From Chryseobacterium sp. SNU WT5 (lineage in GTDB: Bacteria; Bacteroidota; Bacteroidia; Flavobacteriales; Weeksellaceae), in the NCBI RefSeq assembly GCF_007362475.1, contig NZ_CP041687.1, positions 806,001 to 870,000 of the forward strand: a stretch of 64,000 bases of DNA, written 5' to 3'. Below, one piece after another: positions 45,242-54,245 of this stretch (position 1 is its first letter; each line of letters begins with the position of its first letter). The notes under the pieces are model-generated. The model saw nothing but the letters and a program-made list of their open reading frames with translations. It did no database searches and was not told the origin of the DNA. The position numbers and the translations under genes were made by a program.

Positions 45242-45294
45242 TTTCGTTTCAAAATTTTGTTCTAAAATTGAACTTAATTCTGTAATTTTGTAAT
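44230..45294 (-). mobile_element. IS4-type insertion sequence remnant
   Basis: Bounded approximately by the imperfect inverted ends ATGACAAAAATT (left) and AATTTTGTAAT (right). Contains one transposase gene with two frameshifts. It ends about 15 bases from the next element, so two insertion sequences are stacked here. The boundaries are estimates. Confidence 0.7.
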
Positions 45295-45304
45295 CTCACC
45301 CATC

Positions 45305-46233
45305 TTAGGCACACTCAAAAGTAGAGTTTTTTGTTAATAATTTATTGTTGTCGTTGTTAAAATTTTGTTGGAATGTGGGAAACTCGTTGGCCTTTGCTTG
45401 GACAAGTTTTCCATATTTCAATAAAAAATCCCTTGGTGTGAGGTATTGCAATGATTTGTGAGGACGCTCATTGTTATACATCCACATCCAGATTTCCGAA
45501 TAGTTTCTCATTTGCTTGATGTTCTCAAAAAGATAAACGTCTAAAAATTCTGTCCGAAAAGTTCGGTTGAATCTCTCCACCAGAGAGTTTTGCGTTGGTT
45601 TTCCGGGCTGAATATAATGAAGGACAATTTCATTCTTGCCACACCAATCTTTTAATTTTTCTGCAATGAACTCCGGACCGTTATCCACTCTTATTTTTTC
45701 AGGTTTTCCACGCCACTCAATTAATTGTTCCAATTGCGAGATTACTTTTGCAGAGGGCAAACTGCTGTCAATAGTGATGTTTAAAATCTCTCTGTTAAAA
45801 TCGTCAATGATATTAAGGGTTCTCACGCTTTTACCGCATTCCAAAGTGTCGTGCATAAAATCCATACTCCAAGTAACATTAGGATAAATCGGGCGAAGTA
45901 AGGGCTCTTTAATCCTTGCTGGAAGGCGTTTTTTTCTTTTGCTTCTCAAATTCAGCTTCATGGATTTATAAATTCTGTAAACCCGTTTGTGATTCCATCC
46001 AAAACCCAAGTTTCTCAAACGGTGGTGCATCGTCCAAAACCCCCAGGTTTGGTACTGGTTTGCAAGCAAAACCAGTTCCTCCCGAATCTTGTCGTCTTCA
46101 TTATTCGTCTTCTTTTTGTAGTAAAACACAGAACTGCATATGATAAAAAGTTTACACGCATTCCGAGTGCTTATTCCGTGTTCTGATTTGGAATAAACAA
46201 CCAGTTCCCGCTTCTCAGAAGGTGTTAAAACTT
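45305..46233 (-). CDS. IS3-family transposase orfB
   Basis: The frame is open from the slippery site. It reads FKKVLTPSEKRELVVYSKSE, then FYYKKKTNNED, HTH_21-like GFWTMHHRLRNLGF and the DDE residues in SMDFMHD, VDNGPEFIAE and VERFNRTFRTEF. An internal GTG at 46129 is a less likely start. Expressed as OrfAB by slippage on the six-A run at 46232-46237. Confidence 0.88.
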
Positions 46234-46528
46234 TTTTGAAATCACATCTTTCATGACCACATTTTCCAGGGTAAGTTCCGCTACAATTTTTTTATACTGC
46301 GAAAGTTCCTTTTCCAGTTCCTTCATTTTCGAGAGTTGCTGCACATCCAATCCTCCGTATTTACTTTTCCACTTGTAAAATGTCGGCTGGCTGATGCCGT
46401 GTTCGCGGCAAATCTCATTTACTGTTTTTCCTTGATTTTGTTCAGATAAAATCTTGATGATCTGAACTTCTGAAAATTTACTGTTTTTCATAGTCTTCCA
46501 AATTTGAAAACTATATTTTTAAATGTTC
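45309..46528 (-). mobile_element. IS3-family element inserted into an immunity-type gene
   Basis: Ends CACACTCAAAAGTAGAGTTTT (left) and AAAACTATATTTTTAAATGTTC (right) pair at roughly 16 of 22 positions. It holds orfA and orfB in a -1 frameshift arrangement. Its right end supplies the stop codon of the truncated gene 46519-47049. Boundaries accurate to a few bases. Confidence 0.8.
46225..46491 (-). CDS. IS3-family orfA
   Basis: An 88-residue helix-turn-helix protein (SEVQIIKILSEQNQGKTVNEICREHGIS, PTFYKWKSKYGGLD) ending in a coiled coil and SKKF. Its end holds the A6G slippery site for fusion to orfB. Confidence 0.9.
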   Translation of the reverse strand: MKNSKFSEVQIIKILSEQNQGKTVNEICREHGISQPTFYKWKSKYGGLDVQQLSKMKELEKELSQYKKIVAELTLENVVMKDVISKKF

Positions 46529-47049
46529 TTGTTTTTGGGGAAGATTACACCATAATTAGCACGAGTGAAATTTCTTTTTGCGGTATTTTCCACTCTTCCT
46601 TTGTATCTTTGGCTCAAACGAGACCGGTCTTGTGCAGCAATTCGCCTAGCTTTAGTATTTAATTTCTGTTGTCTTTGCTGTTGTCGTCCATAATGCTTAC
46701 TCTTTTTACCTTTACCATATTTATGTGCAGAGTTTTCTTGTTTAAACTGATCAATTTTCTTTTTTTCAAAATCATTCAGACGATTGGTGGCTTCTGTACT
46801 TCTATTGTTAACAATGACACTTACCTCCGCACCTTTTTCAATTGGATTCGTAGCTATTTTCCCATAATCATTTTCAGCAATTTTAATTTCTTCACTATCT
46901 TCGATATAGGCGTATATGTACTTTTCTACATCATTTCCTTGAAAAAATAATTTATTTACACCAAATATTAGTAGTGGTAAAATGACTAAACCTGCTAAAA
47001 TGTATCCGATTGCGTAAGGAATCCCTAAATTTTTATTTATTTTTTTCAA
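46519..47049 (-). CDS. Hybrid end member of the tandem membrane-protein array, truncated by IS
   Basis: Residues 1-57 match the array paralogues (NLGIPYAIGYILAGLVILPL, SEEIKI). After that the protein is unrelated: a very basic Gln/Arg/Lys-rich segment (GKGKKSKHYGRQQQRQQK, KARRIAAQDRSRLSQRYKG, FTRANYGVIFPKNK). The final codons and stop come from the insertion element. Either a recombination product joining an immunity head to another gene's tail, possibly a toxin C-terminus, or a degraded copy. TTG start overlaps the previous gene by 17 bases. Confidence 0.6.
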   Translation of the reverse strand: MKKINKNLGIPYAIGYILAGLVILPLLIFGVNKLFFQGNDVEKYIYAYIEDSEEIKIAENDYGKIATNPIEKGAEVSVIVNNRSTEATNRLNDFEKKKIDQFKQENSAHKYGKGKKSKHYGRQQQRQQKLNTKARRIAAQDRSRLSQRYKGRVENTAKRNFTRANYGVIFPKNKNI

Positions 47050-47653
47050 ACCTTTCTTTAAATTCTTCTTTGGACATTACATATTTTAAATGGACATAAA
47101 CGCTATTTTCATATTCTTCATCTTTAATATCCCAATTGTCGTAGATTGTACTTTTACCATCAACACTTTGCGTAGAAAGTTCAATTGGTTTTTCATCGCC
47201 TACAACTTTAAAAACAGGAACAGGATTTGATTTTGTACCCATTCGTGGGTTTTCCATATCTTTTTTGTTTACAGTTATTATAAGCCCTAATTTACCAAAA
47301 TGATTATAAAGAGCAGAATAAAAATTATCGGGTATATTTGCAATGCGCAATTGAAAATATTTATTATAATTTGATGAAAAAAAAGTTTTTGTTCTTATTT
47401 GAATCTTTCCACCTCGCTTTTTACTTAAAAAAGCTGTATATCTTTCATGATCAGAAATAACTTCATCGTCATTATTTATAAAAATTTTAATTTCTTCACT
47501 ATCTTCGATATAGGCGTATATATACTTTTCTACATCATTTCCTTGAAAAAATAATTTATTCACTGCAAAAATTAACAATGGAAGTAAGACAACTCCTGCT
47601 AAAATATAACCTACTGCGTAGGGAAACCCTAAATTTCTATTTATTCTTTTCAA
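47033..47653 (-). CDS. Membrane-anchored immunity candidate, array copy 5
   Basis: A 206-residue protein: one N-terminal membrane helix (PYAVGYILAGVVLLPLLIFAV), a variable middle and a conserved C-terminus (YENSVYVHLKYVMSKEEFKERFEKNK minus variants). The start is TTG inside the previous gene's GATTTGAAAAG end, giving a 17-base overlap and likely coupled translation. No known domain; immunity role inferred from its place behind a PAAR-like effector. Confidence 0.72.
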   Translation of the reverse strand: MKRINRNLGFPYAVGYILAGVVLLPLLIFAVNKLFFQGNDVEKYIYAYIEDSEEIKIFINNDDEVISDHERYTAFLSKKRGGKIQIRTKTFFSSNYNKYFQLRIANIPDNFYSALYNHFGKLGLIITVNKKDMENPRMGTKSNPVPVFKVVGDEKPIELSTQSVDGKSTIYDNWDIKDEEYENSVYVHLKYVMSKEEFKERFEKNK

Positions 47654-48257
47654 ATCTTTCTTTAAATTCTTCTTTTGACATTACGTATTTTAGGTGTACG
47701 TAAACGCTGTTTTCGTATTCTTCATCATTAATATCCCAATTGTCGTAGATTGTACTTTTACCATCAACACTTTGCGTAGAAAGTTCAATTGGTTTTTCAT
47801 CGCCTACAACTTTAAAAACAGGAACAGGATTTGATTTTGTACCCATTTGGGAATTTTCCATATCGTCTTTGTTCACAGTCATTATAAAGCCTGCTTTTTT
47901 AATATGATTTGAAAATGCAGCGTAAAAGTTATCTGAAACGTTTGCCATTCTGAGTTGAAAAAACTTTTTATATTTAGTTGAATAAAAGGTCTGAGTTCTC
48001 ACATGAATAATACCACCATGTTTTTTCGCTAAAAAAGCAGTATATCTTTCATAGTCTCTATATGTCTGAGGTCGTTCATCAAATTTTACTTTAACTTGCA
48101 TACTTTTTTGCAAATACGCATTCAAATAATTGTCTACATCATTACCTTTGAAAAAAAGTTTATTAGCACCGAATATTATTAGAGGTAAAATGACTAAACC
48201 CGCCAAGATATAACCTACTGCGTAGGGAATCCCTAAATTTCTATTTATTCTTTTCAA
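47637..48257 (-). CDS. Membrane-anchored immunity candidate, array copy 4
   Basis: A 206-residue paralogue with TTG start and 17-base overlap. Its last ~75 residues (PVFKVVGDEKPIELSTQSV and on) are almost identical to copy 5, whereas the middle (NYLNAYLQKSMQVKVKFDER) differs. This points to gene conversion of the 3' half between neighbours. Confidence 0.72.
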   Translation of the reverse strand: MKRINRNLGIPYAVGYILAGLVILPLIIFGANKLFFKGNDVDNYLNAYLQKSMQVKVKFDERPQTYRDYERYTAFLAKKHGGIIHVRTQTFYSTKYKKFFQLRMANVSDNFYAAFSNHIKKAGFIMTVNKDDMENSQMGTKSNPVPVFKVVGDEKPIELSTQSVDGKSTIYDNWDINDEEYENSVYVHLKYVMSKEEFKERFEKNK

Positions 48258-48888
48258 ATCTTTCTTTAAATTCTTTTTTTGACATTACGTATTTTAAATG
48301 GACATAAACGCTATTTTCATATTCTGCTTCTGTGATGTCTAAATTCTCGTAAGTGGTTTTTCCGGTATTTGACGTGAAATCTATAAGTAATGGATTTTCG
48401 CCTACTACTTTAAAAACAGGTATGGGATTAGCTTTTGTACCCATTTTTGGGTTTTTCATGTCATCTTTATTAACTGTAAGAACTACATTTTTATTATTTA
48501 TTACATTACTAAGATGGTAATTATCACCCATATTCGTAATTCTGATGACAAAAAATTTATTATATTCTTTAGCGTAAAAACCAATCTTATCTATGTAGAT
48601 CTTCCCACCTCTTTTTGATAAATATGCAGTATATATTTCATGTCCAAATGTAAAACCTTTACCTTCAGCTATTGATTTAAAATCTTCTTTGCTTGAATTT
48701 GAATTTAAATCAATTTTCACTTTCAATTCTGTTGTGTTTTTTATATATTGATTTATATATTTTTCAACATCATTCCCTTGAAAATAAAATTTATTTACTG
48801 CAAAAATCAACAATGGAATTAGTACAACTCCTGCTAAAATATAACCTACTGCATAGGGAATCCCTAAATTTTTATTTATTTTTTTCAA
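48241..48888 (-). CDS. Membrane-anchored immunity candidate, array copy 3
   Basis: A 215-residue paralogue, the longest, with an insertion after the membrane helix (KVKIDLNSNSSKEDFKSIAEGKGF) and a divergent LLIDFTSNTGKTTYENLDIT segment in place of the PIELSTQSVDG motif. TTG start with 17-base overlap. Confidence 0.72.
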   Translation of the reverse strand: MKKINKNLGIPYAVGYILAGVVLIPLLIFAVNKFYFQGNDVEKYINQYIKNTTELKVKIDLNSNSSKEDFKSIAEGKGFTFGHEIYTAYLSKRGGKIYIDKIGFYAKEYNKFFVIRITNMGDNYHLSNVINNKNVVLTVNKDDMKNPKMGTKANPIPVFKVVGENPLLIDFTSNTGKTTYENLDITEAEYENSVYVHLKYVMSKKEFKERFEKNK

Positions 48889-49489
48889 ATCTTTCTTTAA
48901 ATTCTTCTTTGGTCATCACATATTTTAGGTACACGTAAAGGCTGTTTTCGTATTCTTTTTGGGTAATGTCATAATTATCGTAAATTGTACTCTTTCCATC
49001 TACACTTTGAGTGGGAATTTCAATTGGTTTTTCGTCACCTATTACCTTAAAAACAGGAATGGGATTTTCTTTTGTGCCCATTTTTGGATTGTGCATATCG
49101 TCTTTATTAACAGTTACGATAAATCCTATTTTCATTTTAATATGAATGGGAAAGGCATCAAAAAAACTACTTCGTCCAGTTTTAATTATTCTAAAATATT
49201 TTTTATATTGATTTGAATAGAATTTTTCAGACTCCAAATGAATTTTACCACCACCTTTTGATAAAAATGCTGTTCTAATTTCATAATTATATTCAATTTC
49301 TGCATCAGGATGTAAGTGAATTGGGATTTCTTCTGAATTATGCATAAAGGAATACATATGTTTTTCCGCTTCATTACCTTGAAAAAAAAACTTATTTACA
49401 GAAAAAATCGATAGAGGTAAAAGTACAAGGCCTGCTATTAAATAACCGAATGCATAAGGTATTGCTGAATTTCTATTTATTCTTTTCAA
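48872..49489 (-). CDS. Membrane-anchored immunity candidate, array copy 2
   Basis: A 205-residue paralogue (membrane helix IPYAFGYLIAGLVLLPLSIF; middle HMYSFMHNSEEIPIHLHPDAE). C-terminus YENSLYVYLKYVMTKEEFK. TTG start with 17-base overlap to copy 1. Confidence 0.72.
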   Translation of the reverse strand: MKRINRNSAIPYAFGYLIAGLVLLPLSIFSVNKFFFQGNEAEKHMYSFMHNSEEIPIHLHPDAEIEYNYEIRTAFLSKGGGKIHLESEKFYSNQYKKYFRIIKTGRSSFFDAFPIHIKMKIGFIVTVNKDDMHNPKMGTKENPIPVFKVIGDEKPIEIPTQSVDGKSTIYDNYDITQKEYENSLYVYLKYVMTKEEFKERFEKNK

Positions 49490-50078
49490 ATCTTTCTTTA
49501 AATTCTTCTTTAGACATTACATATTTGAGGTGAACGTAAACGCTAAATTCATATTCCTGTTGGGTAATGTCATAATTTTCGTAGATGGTTTTTCCATTTT
49601 TATCATCATGCCATATACGAATTGGCTTCTCATCGCCAACTACTTTAAAAACAGGAATGGGATGTTTTTTTGTGCCCATTTTTGGGTCGTTAATATCATC
49701 TTTGTTAACGGTAATAATAAAATTTAATTTTTTTATATGATTATAAAAAGCAGTATAAAAATTATCGCTAATATTAGCCATTCTAAATTGGAAATATTTT
49801 TTTTGTGATTCGGAATAAAATGTATTAACTCTTATGTGAATTATTCCTCCATGCTTTCTTGCTAAAAATGCTGTATATCTTTCATAATCCATTTCAATTT
49901 CTTGCTCAGGAGAAATATGCATATTAATTTCTTCAGAATTACTTAAGTATAAATTTAAATGTTTCTCAACCTCGTTTCCTTCAAAAAAAAACTTATTTAC
50001 TGTAAATAATAATAAAGGTAAGAGTACCAAACCTGCAATAATGTATCCTATTGCATAAGGAATTCCTAAATTTTTCAT
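49473..50078 (-). CDS. Membrane-anchored immunity candidate, array copy 1 (effector-proximal)
   Basis: A 201-residue protein with the only ATG start in the array, four bases overlapping the effector stop (50075). It has the membrane helix PYAIGYIIAGLVLLPLLLF and a beta-rich domain with FNFIITVNKDDINDPKMGTKKHP-like segments shared by all copies. As the first gene after the effector it is the likely cognate immunity gene, with copies 2-6 derived by duplication. Confidence 0.75.
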   Translation of the reverse strand: MKNLGIPYAIGYIIAGLVLLPLLLFTVNKFFFEGNEVEKHLNLYLSNSEEINMHISPEQEIEMDYERYTAFLARKHGGIIHIRVNTFYSESQKKYFQFRMANISDNFYTAFYNHIKKLNFIITVNKDDINDPKMGTKKHPIPVFKVVGDEKPIRIWHDDKNGKTIYENYDITQQEYEFSVYVHLKYVMSKEEFKERFEKNK

Positions 50079-51199
50079 GCTTCTGTTGCTATAATTGATA
50101 TACTGTTACTACCATCTTTTATATCTGATTGATCTGCTGTAAATACAGAATTTCCATGCATTCTATCCTCGTAAGAATTCGACCATTGGTCGATTCCAAA
50201 GTTGACCACACCTGCTGCCAGACCAATTCCCAACCCTTTCAGCATTCCTTTCCAAGGGGTGTTGTAAACACGGGATGCTGCGCCTTGGGCAATCCTAGCG
50301 TTAGCTGCTCCTGCGACATCTCCCGCGGCTTCTCTGGCTGCTGCCTGTTGCCCGAACTGTATCGCTTCCCGTTGAGCAGCCTGGTTAATTATTGTAGATT
50401 CCGCTACACCTTCTACAAAACCTCCTGGCAAGCCTAAGCCTGTATCTCTCAAGTGATCTTTTCCTGCATCTGCCGCTCTTCTACCAAAAGAATCCCTATC
50501 TTGGTTCGCCAATCTTTGCGCCTGTTCGGTACTTTCTGCATTATTGTAAGAATATATAGCCAACGGTGATGCAACTGCCAATGCTGCTGGTGTTGCAGAA
50601 GTAGCTCCTGTAATTAATCCCATTACAAACTGGCTCGTCATGTGCGCTGCAACTTCATTTTCATTGTTGCTAATGATCTGATCTGCGGCGCTTTGTGCTA
50701 TTACAGGATCTACAATGATGGTTACTTTTCCACCTTTACTGCAGTTTAAAACTGAGCGGTTAAGCAATGCTTTTGCTCCGTCTATATTTACAGTATTATG
50801 AAGAAAAGACCACTCTGCATCTTTGGTTACATCACAATCATGTATAGTTTTATAAATTCCAATAACACCAGCTGATGCACTTACAAGTAATGTGCCTGCA
50901 ACCGCTACTAAAAGTACAGCCAATGCGCCACCAGTCAAAACTGTACCAACAACTGCCAATACAACCAATGCCCCGATTGCAATTCCTAAACAGAGCGTTT
51001 GTAAACCTCCCCAAAATTTAGAGGCGTTTTTGCATTGAAAAGATTCGCTAATTTTTTTATCATTGCCATTAAGCAAAGGTGCAGTTTTTCCTGGATGAGT
51101 AACATAGGACGTTCGATCTCCCAATCCAATTTTGTTTGGACCCTTCTGCATTAATGTGCAGATGACATCAGTTGTTTCTGGTATATACGATTCTGCCAT
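50075..51199 (-). CDS. PAAR-like T6SS tip/effector with membrane segment
   Basis: A 374-residue protein. The N-terminal PAAR-like part (VICTLMQKGPNKIGLGDRT...) is interrupted by a Gly/Ala/Val-rich double membrane segment (about residues 63-115) and resumes with DGAKALLNRSVLNCSKGGKVTII. The C-terminal 200 residues are Ala-rich and helical (ANQDRDSFGRRAADAGKDHL, GQQAAAREAAGDVAGAANAR) and contain GLPGGFVEGVAE; no catalytic motif is recognised. Flanked by a LysM gene and an immunity-type array. Confidence 0.72.
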   Translation of the reverse strand: MAESYIPETTDVICTLMQKGPNKIGLGDRTSYVTHPGKTAPLLNGNDKKISESFQCKNASKFWGGLQTLCLGIAIGALVVLAVVGTVLTGGALAVLLVAVAGTLLVSASAGVIGIYKTIHDCDVTKDAEWSFLHNTVNIDGAKALLNRSVLNCSKGGKVTIIVDPVIAQSAADQIISNNENEVAAHMTSQFVMGLITGATSATPAALAVASPLAIYSYNNAESTEQAQRLANQDRDSFGRRAADAGKDHLRDTGLGLPGGFVEGVAESTIINQAAQREAIQFGQQAAAREAAGDVAGAANARIAQGAASRVYNTPWKGMLKGLGIGLAAGVVNFGIDQWSNSYEDRMHGNSVFTADQSDIKDGSNSISIIATEA

Positions 51200-51201
51200 G
51201 G

Positions 51202-52263
51202 TTATTCTATTTTCCTTAGTTTGTAATCAATTAAAACTTGTACATTGTTTTTTACCTCTTCAATAATAGTAATGTCCGATTTATCAATCCACCGATCTGT
51301 GGTATTGATGGTGCAATGTTCCCTTACACTAAAATTGTATTCGGAAAATTGGTATTTAACTATTGGTCTGAATTTAGCTTCATACTGCTCATTTAAGAAT
51401 ACATTATCAATTCTACTTTTATCGATTTTACTTACTTTTCTTAGTTCAACACGATCTGGATCCTCTGCCAATATATCTTGAGTGAAATTTAAATTCACAC
51501 CGTATCCATCAAAAAGTTGGGAATGATAAGTTTTAGAATAATCATCTAAGTAATTCTCATCAGTAAGATATTTATCAAAAAAAACATCAAAAAAAAGTTT
51601 AGTATTCAAATCATTGATTATATTTTGTTGACTACTAAATTGCAGATCATTTAATTCCAAAAAGTCTAGAATATCTTTATGGGCTTTCTTATCTCTCATA
51701 AAAGAAAAATCTCTTTCTAAAATTTTCTTCTTCTCATTCCATTTTTTACGAATTTGTTCAAAATTGACAATTTCTCCTATTTTTCCATTCCCTTTTAAAG
51801 ATACCGTTACATCACACTTGATCATATCAATTTCCGAAACCATTTTAATAGCAAGTTCCAACTGTTTTTGATAGGCTTCTACAATATTCTCAATCATTTT
51901 GATTTTAACATACTGCACTCCATCATTTCGATACTTTTTTACTTCAAATTCTCTTTTAGTATCTGCGTGACTGTGAATAATGCCACTTAACTTCATTACA
52001 ACGGTTTGCTCACACCTATATCGAGCTACTTGTGCCGATTCCTCAGCATCTAGGTGAATGGATGAGACCTGATTTATTTTAATAGGTTTTATTTCAACAA
52101 AAATATACTCCAAATGTAAAGGTAAATAATCTGAAGTTATAGATTGGGTGAAGGTGCTGCAAGAATTATGGAAGTTGATTAATTCCTCAATGCTTATATT
52201 CTGTTTTTCCGAAATAGATTTTAGGGTGTCCCCTTCTGTAATTTTGTATCTCTTTTTTTCCAT
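51202..52263 (-). CDS. LysM-domain T6SS accessory protein (displaced module)
   Basis: A 353-residue protein with an N-terminal LysM repeat (YKITEGDTLKSISEKQNISIEELINFHNS). The rest is a shared domain with QLFDGYGVNLNFTQDILAE. Start ATG lies four bases after the vgrG-tail stop, and the gene ends two bases before the PAAR-like effector. Same order as the module at 56701. Confidence 0.78.
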   Translation of the reverse strand: MEKKRYKITEGDTLKSISEKQNISIEELINFHNSCSTFTQSITSDYLPLHLEYIFVEIKPIKINQVSSIHLDAEESAQVARYRCEQTVVMKLSGIIHSHADTKREFEVKKYRNDGVQYVKIKMIENIVEAYQKQLELAIKMVSEIDMIKCDVTVSLKGNGKIGEIVNFEQIRKKWNEKKKILERDFSFMRDKKAHKDILDFLELNDLQFSSQQNIINDLNTKLFFDVFFDKYLTDENYLDDYSKTYHSQLFDGYGVNLNFTQDILAEDPDRVELRKVSKIDKSRIDNVFLNEQYEAKFRPIVKYQFSEYNFSVREHCTINTTDRWIDKSDITIIEEVKNNVQVLIDYKLRKIE

Positions 52264-52267
52264 TATC

Positions 52268-53400
52268 TTAATTAATATCTACTTGACTTCCGGTTATTTT
52301 TGTAGTTCCTTTAAACAAAGCTTCAGCACTTCCTGACCCTTTGATATGCACTTCTCCATCAGAGGAATTACAAACACTTTTTGTTCCTTTTATAGAAATG
52401 TTTAATCCTTCAATGTCTATACAACCGTCCTCATAAAGTGTAATAGAACTGCTACCTGTTTTAAACTTTATTTCTTTGTCACAGGTTATACTTACATTTC
52501 CCGCACTGTCCATCTTCAATACAGCGTTTGCGCCCCCGCCATCTTTAGAACCAATATTTATCGTATTGTTTGTCCCGACATTAATGGTGCGGTTTACGCC
52601 AATTTTTTCCGTATTGTTATTACTAACTTCGGTAGTGACATCTCCATCACCACTCAAAGTAACGTGATTTCCATTTTTATCCTTAATCTCAATCCCTGCG
52701 CCGTCATTTAAACAAATAACATTGCCGCTTTTACCACTGATACTTTTTATATTATTACCAGCACCGCCGCCACCGCCTACTTTGCCGTGGAACATCGATC
52801 CCATCACGAAAGGCCGGTCTGGTAATTGATGTTGAAATCCAACCATTACCTGATCTCCAACTTCGGGAATGGACATGAATCCTCTATTCGTACTCACTTT
52901 ATCACCTCCTCCCGCATCTCGAGTCATCACGCGGATCCATTCTGTAATATTGTGCATTTGCCAGTCAAAACGAACCTGAATATGTCCCTGGTTTAAAGGA
53001 TCGGAATTGGAGATAACCATTGCAGGGTTGAGACTCTGCGTTGGGAGAAATGAATTCTGGACGCGGTAGATAACCCGTATCTGCTGCGATGGCTTTGAAA
53101 TTATCGTTGTAATATCCTTTTTGGCGTCTACTTCGTGCGTACATTCCGTGATCATCAGTTTGATAAAATAGGAAGTTTTGACACTGTCTTTTTTACGCAC
53201 CTTAATATCTGCAATACATCCTGGATATAGATAAGGAATGGAAGTATTTCCGGTGGTGATAAAAACCCGTGTGGCTTCACTTCCAGCAGCGCCTTCCTGA
53301 GAGACATCTACATCACTTAGGTTTCCGTACGAATTGGTGCAACGCGTAGAGAAGTGGTTTTGTAGGTTTCTTTAGAGATCTTGTAAGTATTTATTCAGCC
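52268..53400 (-). pseudogene. Displaced, degenerate vgrG C-terminal two-thirds
   Basis: Reading back from the stop at 52268, a 310-residue frame (53200-52268) covers the VgrG core (DAGGGDKVSTNRGFMSIPEVGDQVMV) and beta-helix. Upstream the match continues to 53395 in shifted frames: SKETYKTTSLRVAPIRTET, then SDVDVSQEGAAGSEATRVFI. Frameshifts lie near 53326, 53110 and 53035. The first third of vgrG is absent; unrelated genes lie immediately upstream. The tail TKITGSQVDIN matches the end of VgrG2. Confidence 0.85.
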
Positions 53401-53404
53401 AATT

Positions 53405-53749
53405 TTAATCTAAAGTTTCATTCATAATATCAACTTTTCTCATCTCTGGAAAAACATTAACTTTATTTTCGTCAAAAATTTTAGTGATTATTAAAATACA
53501 TTCATCAAAATCTGCAAATTGCTGATCATTAATCAAATCAGGAAGATTCGGGATATCCACTAACCATTTGTCATCAGTTTCCAAAACAAATTGGATCGTT
53601 TTGTCAGAATCATCAATGATTCCAAAGTAATTTTCCGTTTCAGAATTTAATGTTGAAAAAATCTCAAGAGCTTGAGAAACTGTTGCAGTTTGAGGATTAT
53701 CGGAAGGAATTCCTTGTCTTGTTTTATAATTGTGAAAGAATATTTTCAT
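53405..53749 (-). CDS. Small acidic cytoplasmic protein, candidate immunity
   Basis: A 114-residue protein, acidic, no signal or membrane segment (FFHNYKTRQGIPSDNPQTAT, IDDSDKTIQFVLETDDKWLV). Size, composition and location between a PAAR-like effector and a vgrG tail fit a cytoplasmic immunity protein for a lost toxin. It ends five bases from the vgrG remnant. No family recognised with confidence. Confidence 0.6.
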   Translation of the reverse strand: MKIFFHNYKTRQGIPSDNPQTATVSQALEIFSTLNSETENYFGIIDDSDKTIQFVLETDDKWLVDIPNLPDLINDQQFADFDECILIITKIFDENKVNVFPEMRKVDIMNETLD

Positions 53750-53800
53750 TTATTTATGTTTTAAAAAAGATTTAATTTATGAATAAAGAAAAGAATGATA

Positions 53801-54142
53801 TCAGGTTTTCAACTTATCTGGCAAATTTAAATATTTATAAGACATTCCGTAAACAAACATCAGATTATTACCATAAATTGTATAATCAAAATTCTTTGCA
53901 GCAATTGAACCAAAACTATATTTGTCAAAAAGTTCTTCTCTACTTATTGTTATTTCTTTATCTATAAGTCTAACTTTTAATATTTCCAATTGATTAAGTA
54001 CTATTTGATAGAGTGGTATTTCTGGAAATTGAAGTGTTAGTTTCTCTGTCTGTTTAATACATTCATTAAAAACTTTTTTATAATTGTTTTTAGATTCTTC
54101 GTACATAATAAACATTTGTCCCGTGCTAAAAAAGCGATACAC
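53801..54142 (-). CDS. Small protein of unknown function in the immunity zone
   Basis: Up to 113 residues with a GTG start; internal ATGs at residues 10 and 13 (MYEESKNNYKKVFNECIKQ) are alternatives. Mostly helical, ends KYLNLPDKLKT. No motif recognised. Lies among candidate immunity genes on the same strand. Confidence 0.5.
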   Translation of the reverse strand: MYRFFSTGQMFIMYEESKNNYKKVFNECIKQTEKLTLQFPEIPLYQIVLNQLEILKVRLIDKEITISREELFDKYSFGSIAAKNFDYTIYGNNLMFVYGMSYKYLNLPDKLKT

Positions 54143-54245
54143 ATTATTCGAAAAAAATAAGAAGTATTAGGATGTAAAATAATTTATAAGATCCATTCTC
54201 CGATCCTGCTGAACAAATTTGGTTTATTTGTTAAGGCTATTCTAG

